A stretch of 8,419 bases of DNA, from assembly GCA_024653795.1 (NCBI GenBank), contig JANLHY010000148.1:1-8419 (forward strand), in the 5' to 3' direction. The stretch is from Candidatus Brocadiaceae bacterium. Lineage in GTDB: Bacteria > Planctomycetota > Brocadiia > Brocadiales > Brocadiaceae. Positions 6,350 to 8,419 of this stretch are shown here, piece after piece. The position numbers were made by a program, and so were the translations under genes. Under the pieces are notes generated by a model. It was given only the letters and a program-made list of their open reading frames with translations. It made no database searches and was not told where the DNA came from. Positions within the stretch are counted from its first letter, which is position 1, and the number at the start of each line of letters is the position of its first letter.

Positions 6350-6375
6350 TGAAATGTTACTCATTTGCTTCATGA

Positions 6376-6783
6376 CTATGCTTCCTTTGATAATATCAAT
6401 TCCGTTGATTTTACAATTGCTGTAACTTCATCACCCTCGCAAATATTCATTTCCTTCAAAGAATTATTGGTAATAAAGGCATGGAGCATATCTCCCTGAG
6501 ATTCCACAAAAACCTTTGATAACACATCCCCCTGGATAATCTTTCTTACAATTCCCCTCGCCCTGTTCCTTGCACTGAGCATCCCCGAAATGGATTTTGC
6601 AAGCATAATATCTGTTCCTTTTACCAGCACATAAATAGTATCACCAACTGAAAGGTGCATGTCTTCGCAGGAAGCCCTTGTGATAATAACGCTCAAGGGT
6701 ATCTCCTTCCATAAGATTTGCACATGAGCATGGATTTGACCTTGAATTACATTGATAATTTTTCCACAAAGCCTGTTTGCCAT
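6376..6783 (-). CDS. Two-domain Mop/TOBE molybdate-binding protein (molbindin type)
   Basis: This 135-residue protein consists of two successive Mop (TOBE) domains, small beta-barrels that bind molybdate or tungstate at subunit interfaces. Domain 1 is about residues 3-63 (RLCGKIINVIQGQIHAHVQI ... LSVGDTIYVLVKGTDIMLAK). Domain 2 is about 69-134, with the more canonical SARNRARGIVRKI and EGDEVTAIVKSTELILSK. I prefer ATG 6781-6783 because the first domain then begins directly. A longer frame from a TTG at 6876 adds 31 residues with no Mop similarity. It lies between modE and modA on the same strand and could store molybdate in the cytoplasm or supply the sensing half missing from the neighbouring ModE. 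No strong Shine-Dalgarno precedes the ATG. Its 3' end carries the Shine-Dalgarno for the downstream ATG at 6373. Confidence 0.85.
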   Translation of the reverse strand: MANRLCGKIINVIQGQIHAHVQILWKEIPLSVIITRASCEDMHLSVGDTIYVLVKGTDIMLAKSISGMLSARNRARGIVRKIIQGDVLSKVFVESQGDMLHAFITNNSLKEMNICEGDEVTAIVKSTELILSKEA

Positions 6784-6901
6784 ATAGCTTGCCGTAGGAA
6801 TTTTGAAATAAAAGTATGCATAATTGGTTTTTTTGGACTTTTCGGACAACCGCAAAGGGGTGATTGTGAATTTCAAACGAATTTAACGCAATAAAAAGCA
6901 A

Positions 6902-7243
6902 TCACGATTTCTTACTCCCAAAAATATGTTTAAATTCCTTTTCCACCAAAAAGGCCATCCTGTCTGTATATTGCTTATATTTCGAGATCATTTCCTTTGC
7001 CTCTGGTGTCAGGGTTGCCCCTCCCCCTCCCTTTCCGCCAGTAGCAACCTCCAATAATTTTATGCCCAGAACCTTTTCTGTAGCCTTGATCTTCCCCCAT
7101 GCAGCCCGGTACGACATACCTAATTCCTTCGATGCGGCATTTAAAGACCCCAGACGGTCTATAGACTCCAGCAGCATCCTGCGCCCTTCGGCAAAGGCAA
7201 CGCCGCCTTTTTCTTCTAGCCATATTTTAAATATCGCTTTCAT
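6902..7243 (-). CDS. modE: ModE-type molybdate-dependent regulator, DNA-binding domain only
   Basis: This 113-residue protein matches the N-terminal winged helix-turn-helix half of ModE. The helix-turn-helix is at about residues 30-62 (RLGSLNAASKELGMSYRAAWGKIKATEKVLG), followed by the characteristic wing GGKGGGGATLTPEA (69-82) and an amphipathic C-terminal helix. E. coli ModE is about 260 residues with two Mop domains after this part; here those domains are absent and a separate di-Mop gene follows. I start at ATG 7241-7243. A further in-frame ATG at 7259-7261 overlaps the -10 hexamer of the predicted promoter, so a transcript from that promoter would begin after it. It probably represses the molybdate uptake genes, including itself, through the operator in its own promoter. 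Confidence 0.87.
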   Translation of the reverse strand: MKAIFKIWLEEKGGVAFAEGRRMLLESIDRLGSLNAASKELGMSYRAAWGKIKATEKVLGIKLLEVATGGKGGGGATLTPEAKEMISKYKQYTDRMAFLVEKEFKHIFGSKKS

Positions 7244-7258
7244 ATAAATTTCGTTATT

Positions 7259-7282
7259 CATTATGCCTAATATGGCATAACG
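7259..7282 (-). promoter_or_regulatory. ModE-type operator in the modE promoter
   Basis: The minus strand reads CGTTAT-N12-ATAATG over 24 bp. This is the size and layout I recall for the E. coli modA operator (CGTTAT-N12-ATAACG), with one mismatch in the last half-site. A perfect inner inverted repeat, TTATGCC (7261-7267) and GGCATAA (7274-7280), lies within it. It covers the spacer and -10 of the predicted promoter, so bound ModE would block RNA polymerase. Confidence 0.7.
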
Positions 7283-7289
7283 ATGTCAA
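7260..7289 (-). promoter_or_regulatory. Predicted sigma70-type promoter of the modE-mop-modABC cluster
   Basis: The -35 TTGACA (7284-7289) is a perfect consensus match. The -10 CATAAT (7260-7265) matches five of six, with an 18-bp spacer. The expected start of transcription is near 7252-7254, leaving about ten leader bases before ATG 7241-7243. The leader is AT-rich and lacks a Shine-Dalgarno. Confidence 0.68.
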
Positions 7290-7316
7290 TAAAAAATTTA
7301 TTGATTTCAATATAGC

Positions 7317-7385
7317 CACAAAGTCACTAGGACACTAAGTTTTTTCGTAATAGTTCACCGCAAAGGGCGTGGAGAACGCAGAGAA
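7317..7385. repeat. Two short degenerate tandem-repeat clusters
   Basis: The first cluster has three 8-bp units, CACAAAGT, CACTAGGA and CACTAAGT (7317-7340). The second has three 9-bp units, CGCAAAGGG, CGTGGAGAA and CGCAGAGAA (7359-7385). A short T-rich spacer separates them. Such 'CAC.AAG' and 'CGC.AAG' strings recur between genes in many environmental genomes; function is unknown. Confidence 0.55.
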
Positions 7386-7394
7386 AAACGGATT

Positions 7395-7437
7395 CCTTCC
7401 CCTGTCCCCCCCCCACGGAGGGGGATAAAGGGGGAGG
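7395..7437. repeat. 43-bp GC-rich palindrome, inverted copy of the 6252-6292 element
   Basis: It reads CCTTCCCCTGTC, a run of nine C, ACGGAGGGGGATAAAG, then GGGGAGG. The halves can pair as a long hairpin. Compared with the reverse complement of 6252-6292 it differs by a few bases, mainly the extended C-run (7406-7414) and the loop. It lies outside any gene here, unlike its partner. Confidence 0.75.
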
Positions 7438-7488
7438 GATCCGCATAATTTCTCTTTCTATTCTTTAACAACCTCTGCGATTGTATGC

Positions 7489-7538
7489 CAGGTGTCCTCG
7501 CCTGACATTATAATGAATGACAGACGAGGACGTCTGTC
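7489..7538. repeat. Pair of related GAGGAC hairpin motifs in opposite orientation
   Basis: GACAGACG-AGGA-CGTCTGTC (7519-7538) is a perfect 8-bp stem with a 4-nt loop on the + strand. The segment at 7489-7505 read on the minus strand gives CAGGCGAGGACACCTGG, a diverged version of the same unit. Neither is followed by a T-run. Confidence 0.5.
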
Positions 7539-7595
7539 CCCTATCCAGCTCTGCGGTGAGCTGAACTGTTACGTTTTTTCTTTGTGTTGGTGGCC

Positions 7596-7613
7596 AAAAA
7601 ATGCCATAGGCAT
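7596..7613 (-). terminator. Probable intrinsic terminator after truD
   Basis: On the minus strand ATGCC (7609-7613), loop TAT, and GGCAT (7601-7605) form a 5-bp stem running straight into six T (7601-7596). It lies about 50 nt past the last truD-related stop codon. The stem is short, so efficiency may be low. Confidence 0.42.
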
Positions 7614-7660
7614 CCTAATTTAAACCTGTTCCCTCCCTCTGTGGTTTTCTTAAAACCAGG

Positions 7661-8419
7661 CTAACTGAATATCCGCTTGATAAATATGGTTCCAAAACAT
7701 CCTCTTGGTAGAAAAAAATCAAGAACTAACTTTTTTTTGCCCTGGTAAATTTCATCGTCTGAATAATCAACAAACAGTTCCTCTGGGATCACAACGGCAT
7801 TTCTTTCTATACCCTTAAAACTTCGTTCCACAGGTGCGATTGATATGCAGAAAAAAAGAGCACCATTTCTTCATGTGATATTCTTTGAAGGATTGGGACG
7901 AAAGCTTTCGGATGTTTCTCCAGATAACTGAATGCCTCTTTCTCAAACCTACCCGTAACCCTTGTAAGGCATGCCTGCCAATTACCCCAGTTTTCATAAA
8001 GGAATTTCCTATGCTCCTTTTCATCTTTGCTATCCTCTGGATGGATACGGGATAAATATATCTTCAGTGCACCGTTGTAGTGTTTCTTGATGATCTTTTC
8101 TGCAACAAATCCCTGTCGGGCATCGAAACTACCGAACCGCTGGTCGTCAAAGTAATTCGGGTCACCGTCCTTTTTTACATTCTCAATCCCATCGAGTGCT
8201 GTCCTTAAATCATTCTCTGTAAGATTTCTTATAACAATATGAAATTTGTTTCCCTTTATAAGGTCGGGCCCCATGGGCCTGTCCCTGAACCCTATAAAGC
8301 TCAGCGAGTAGTTTTCCTTATCTAACCCGACTTTCGCAATTCGAGGCGAAAAACGGTTATTTTTAGGCATGAAACGCCCTGAAACCCTTGATTTTAAAGG
8401 AGTGAATTTCCAAAAAGGG
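7661..8419 (-). pseudogene. truD: tRNA pseudouridine-13 synthase TruD, disrupted and cut by the window edge
   Basis: The upstream frame is open from the window edge to a TAG at 7807-7809. It carries TruD features: LIKGNKFHIVIRNL, GDPNYFDDQRFGS and FSAYQSHLWNEVL, the last two matching conserved active-site motifs. The catalytic-Asp segment would be outside the window. Directly after NEVL the frame stops, but another frame (7661-7819) encodes FKGIERNAVVIPEEL ... LVLDFFLPRGCFGTIFIKRIF, which is the TruD C-terminus (family 'LPRGSYAT..' motif). So the gene is shifted by one base near 7814-7822. The distance between AYQS and LPRG is about 48 residues, against roughly 130 in E. coli TruD, so I infer about 80 residues of the inserted TRUD domain are also missing. 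TruD makes pseudouridine 13 in tRNA(Glu). An assembly error is possible. Confidence 0.72.

Larger units (their letters stand above)
6065..6373 (-). other. In-frame repeat-derived 5' extension of modA
   Basis: This stretch is open in the modA frame from an ATG at 6371-6373. That ATG is 2 nt after the stop of the Mop gene and has AAAGGAAG (6381-6388) at 7-nt spacing, a very good translation start. The encoded residues (PPPLTPPTRGGE, PPVPLTEGDKGGGG, IPSFVRRGQRGG, PSFARRGK) are plainly translations of GC-rich palindromes, not a ModA domain. The likely reading is that the original modA start lay here and that repeat elements were inserted in phase before the signal peptide. Whether a long precursor is made, or translation restarts near 6064, cannot be decided from sequence. 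Confidence 0.6.
7283..7660. other. Gene-free, repeat-rich region between modE and truD
   Basis: I find no coding region in this 378-bp stretch. It holds the -35 of the modE promoter, two clusters of short tandem repeats (7317-7340 and 7359-7385), a GC-rich palindrome (7395-7437), two related GAGGAC hairpins in opposite orientation (7489-7505 and 7519-7538), a CAGCTC/GAGCTG hairpin (7546-7563), a probable truD terminator (7596-7613), and a GGTTTT/AAAACC hairpin (7643-7657). Confidence 0.7.

Noticed and set aside
6784..6876. Longer Mop protein starting at a TTG at 6876
   Set aside because: The 31 added residues have no Mop similarity, and ATG 6781-6783 places the first domain at the N-terminus.
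6784..6901. Molybdenum-cofactor riboswitch or second ModE operator before the Mop gene
   Set aside because: I see no paired-helix layout of that riboswitch and no CGTTAT-type palindrome in this 118-bp gap.
7317..7385. CRISPR array
   Set aside because: The units are 8-9 bp, degenerate and contiguous, with no spacers and no cas genes nearby.
1..8419. A wholly new multi-gene system
   Set aside because: Every sizeable gene falls in a known family (zinc finger, acyl-CoA ligase, PhoU, PstB, ModABC, Mop, ModE, TruD). No unexplained gene cluster remains.

Overview
The window comes from a Gram-negative-type bacterium of moderate GC content. It carries a secreted periplasmic binding protein, a ModE/Mop/ModABC molybdate system, PstB/PhoU, and several families of short palindromic intergenic repeats. 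I suspect an anammox-type planctomycete (Brocadiales) or another environmental anaerobe, from repeat style and gene content. That is an impression, not a demonstrated assignment.

Layout. The left edge (1-1671, + strand) holds the end of a DksA/TraR-type zinc-finger protein, then an AMP-forming acyl-CoA ligase 21 nt downstream. Almost everything else is on the minus strand. Read in transcription order from the right, this is: a tRNA pseudouridine synthase TruD that is cut by the window edge and looks broken (7661-8419); a 380-bp gene-free stretch full of short repeats (7283-7660); modE, a DNA-binding domain only (6902-7243); a two-Mop-domain molybdate-binding protein (6376-6783); modA (5303-6064, possibly starting at 6373); modB (4510-5178); modC (3630-4508); pstB (2667-3452); and phoU (1877-2548).

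How it works together. ModA, ModB and ModC form a complete molybdate ABC importer. ModE plus the separate di-Mop protein together rebuild the domain set of the single-chain E. coli regulator ModE. A near-consensus sigma70 promoter before modE has a ModE-type operator (CGTTAT-N12-ATAATG) inside it, so the cluster is probably repressed by its own ModE when molybdate is sufficient. Behind modC the control changes. Four 11-bp-spaced repeats of the Pho-box type overlap the modC stop codon, so pstB-phoU is probably induced by phosphate starvation. The pstS, pstC and pstA genes are not in the window.

Most unusual points. A block of GC-rich palindromes lies in frame between a well-placed Shine-Dalgarno/ATG and the modA signal peptide. 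The regulator ModE is split over two genes. A four-repeat Pho box is embedded in the end of a molybdate gene. truD appears to have an internal out-of-frame deletion. I found no convincing wholly new biological system; the genes belong to known families and the interest lies in their arrangement, regulation and repeat content.
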